Made by a program: the position numbers and the translations under genes. Below, in pieces: positions 22,170 to 23,631 of a DNA stretch of 23,631 bases (the first letter of the stretch is position 1; every line of letters begins with the position of its first letter). This stretch comes from Halieaceae bacterium. GTDB taxonomy: Bacteria; Pseudomonadota; Gammaproteobacteria; Pseudomonadales; Halieaceae. The notes under the pieces were generated by a model, which saw only the letters and a program-made list of their open reading frames with translations, made no database searches and was not told the DNA's origin. The stretch is taken from NCBI GenBank assembly GCA_018666295.1, contig JABIZW010000002.1, positions 1-23,631 on the forward strand. The letters are read 5' to 3'.

Positions 22170-23631
22170 TTAGCGTGTGACTACGTCGCCACGTCGTCGG
22201 AGATCCGCGGTAAACTCCGCTAGCAGTAGCGAAGCCTGTACTTGCGACACTTCTTGCAGCAACGATGCGCGCTCTGCATCGATAATGGTATCCGCCCTGC
22301 CCGGCTGCGCGCGCGCAAGCTGAACTAATGCAAAGCTCTCCGCGTCCAGCTGAACGGTGTCAACGGTCTCAGTGTCATCCACACGCTTGGCAAATGCGGC
22401 CTGCAGAACACTCGCAGGTAAAATCACGTTCTGTCTTGTCGCTCCCAGTTCTACGCGCCACTCAAAGTTCTTGGCCGTCGCCAATGACTCTAACGTCGCG
22501 CCGGCAGCCATTTCCGCATTAATCTCCTCAACAAGAGCCGTCATCGCCGTCTCGCGCGCTTTGTCAGCGAGCTGCGAGGCAATGCTTTGACGCACCTCTG
22601 TAAGTGGTCGAATGCCCTCTGGCAGCCGCTCGAGCAACGACAGCGCGACAAATCGGCTACCCGAGAGCTCAATAACCTCACTATTGTTCCCGTCTAACAG
22701 TACGTCGTCGCTAAACGCTGCTTGCCGAACGCTTGATTCGTTAAAGGTGCCCTGTCCCTCATCACGAGAAAAGGGGGCTGAAGTCTCCACCTGGACACCC
22801 AAGGCGCGAGCGGCGCTCTCGAGACCATCAGAAGTGAAGACTGCATCTCTTAATTGATCGACTGCGATCAGCAAATCTTGCTGCGCTTGAGCGGTCTGAA
22901 GACTGTCGGCGATCTCTGCGCGTAAGACCTCATCGGCAACTTGTTCGGCGGCGGTTTTTCCTTTCAGCAAAATAAAGTGCGTGCCCGCATCGGTGACCAC
23001 TCCCGGCGAGACATCCCCAACCGACAATTGTTCAATCGCTAATTCCATCTCATCTGGAAATACACTGCCATCGGTGTATCCCAAATCGCCACCAATTGAG
23101 GCTGACCCAATATCATCTGAGTCCTCTCGTGCGACCAGTGTAAAGGCCTCACCCGAATCAAGCCTTGCACGGACAGCGTCCACGCGCGCAGCATAGTCCA
23201 CGCCACTTTCGTCATCTGCTTGTGTGACCAAAATATGGGCGACTTCGGACTCAGCTTTTGTTTCAAAATCTGCAAGCGCTGAGGCAAGCTGCACATCGAC
23301 CTCTGCTTGATCCACCGAAGTAGTGTATTGATCAAGGTTTAGCTCAATATAGGCCACTCGAAGGCGCTCAGGCTGGGAGAAAGACAAGGCATTCTTCTCG
23401 TAATAGCCTTCGATGGCGTCCTCAGTAACATTATCAGCTGTCTCGAAAAAAGAATCAGGGACCACGAGGTAGCGAACATCACGACGCTCTGCAATGATAT
23501 TGAAAGCAGCTTCAGCTTCAACTGGCGTCAGGAACGCTGCCGATGAAACCGCAGACTCAAGCTTAACCAGCTGGTCAGACCGTTCTTGATCAGCTTTGTA
23601 AAGCGCATTGGTGAGCCCATTGGAGCGTAAA
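22170..23631 (-). CDS. ppiD: Periplasmic folding chaperone PpiD, C-terminal part (runs off right edge)
   Basis: About 486 C-terminal residues of a SurA/PpiD-type peptidyl-prolyl isomerase are visible; the N-terminal membrane anchor lies beyond the window. The frame stays open through the edge (SNGLTNALYKADQERSDQL near the start). The parvulin domain is recognisable from AESEVAHILVT through SGEAFTLVAREDSDDIGSASIGGDLGYTD to VSPGVVTDAGTHFILLKG. A long second, helical region follows, with the conserved RPLTEVRQSIASQL, as in E. coli PpiD. PpiD is tethered at the periplasmic side of SecYEG and assists emerging envelope proteins. A GTG at 23465 is an internal codon and not the start, because homologous sequence continues upstream. 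DUF1285 follows after 16 bases. PpiD rather than SurA is inferred from length and layout. Confidence 0.88.
   Translation of the reverse strand, partial: LRSNGLTNALYKADQERSDQLVKLESAVSSAAFLTPVEAEAAFNIIAERRDVRYLVVPDSFFETADNVTEDAIEGYYEKNALSFSQPERLRVAYIELNLDQYTTSVDQAEVDVQLASALADFETKAESEVAHILVTQADDESGVDYAARVDAVRARLDSGEAFTLVAREDSDDIGSASIGGDLGYTDGSVFPDEMELAIEQLSVGDVSPGVVTDAGTHFILLKGKTAAEQVADEVLRAEIADSLQTAQAQQDLLIAVDQLRDAVFTSDGLESAARALGVQVETSAPFSRDEGQGTFNESSVRQAAFSDDVLLDGNNSEVIELSGSRFVALSLLERLPEGIRPLTEVRQSIASQLADKARETAMTALVEEINAEMAAGATLESLATAKNFEWRVELGATRQNVILPASVLQAAFAKRVDDTETVDTVQLDAESFALVQLARAQPGRADTIIDAERASLLQEVSQVQASLLLAEFTADLRRRGDVVTR

Noticed and set aside
22357..22857. + strand ORFs opposite ppiD
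   Set aside because: Antisense shadows of a clear PpiD frame; Ser/Ala-rich with no start signals.

Overview
This window looks like a chromosomal housekeeping segment of a gammaproteobacterium, probably a marine one (OM60/NOR5, SAR92 or a related cellvibrionalean group). The gene set is gammaproteobacterial: the dnaQ-rnhA-methyltransferase-gloB cluster, sohB, nudC, nhaB, nfuA, Tyr-type DAHP synthase, DUF2970, DUF1285, ppiD and ETF-QO. Base composition looks even throughout, a little above half GC by eye, with AT-rich spots only in spacers. I see no IS element, phage gene, tRNA, rRNA or CRISPR array, and no gene-free stretch over 300 bases. Taxonomy is inference; no ribosomal or marker gene is present to settle it.

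Layout. 1-5.2 kb: 5' part of prc (tail-specific periplasmic protease, reading off the left edge), a divergent Blh/ETHE1-type metallo-beta-lactamase (likely persulfide dioxygenase), then a leftward run nudC-sohB-SDR oxidoreductase. 5.2-6.9 kb: nhaB Na+/H+ antiporter. 6.9-9.7 kb: leftward methyltransferase-rnhA-dnaQ with overlapping ends, divergent from gloB. 9.9-15.8 kb: leftward AddB-like/AddA-like helicase-nuclease pair. 15.9-18.0 kb: DAHP synthase (aroF) with a possible 21-codon leader ORF, nfuA, a DUF2970 small membrane protein and a tail-to-tail 36-residue small membrane protein. 18.0-21.6 kb: etfBA divergent from ETF-QO. 21.6-23.6 kb: ppiD (reading off the right edge) followed by DUF1285, ending at a strong intrinsic terminator.

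How they work together. EtfA, EtfB and ETF-QO form one complete electron path from flavin dehydrogenases to ubiquinone. The AddA/AddB-like proteins probably process double-strand ends for RecA. DnaQ and RNase H serve replication. Prc, SohB and PpiD cover envelope protein quality control. GloB and the Blh-like enzyme are two distinct MBL-fold thiol-metabolism hydrolases. NhaB gives Na+ export, which suits a marine cell.

There is no obvious unprecedented multi-gene system. The observations most worth a second look are the tiny SD-supported membrane ORF at 17899-18009, the ATGA-coupled leader ORF before aroF, the AT-rich palindrome before the persulfide dioxygenase, the helicase-dead AddB-like partner with an Fe-S staple, and several perfect inverted repeats in divergent spacers.
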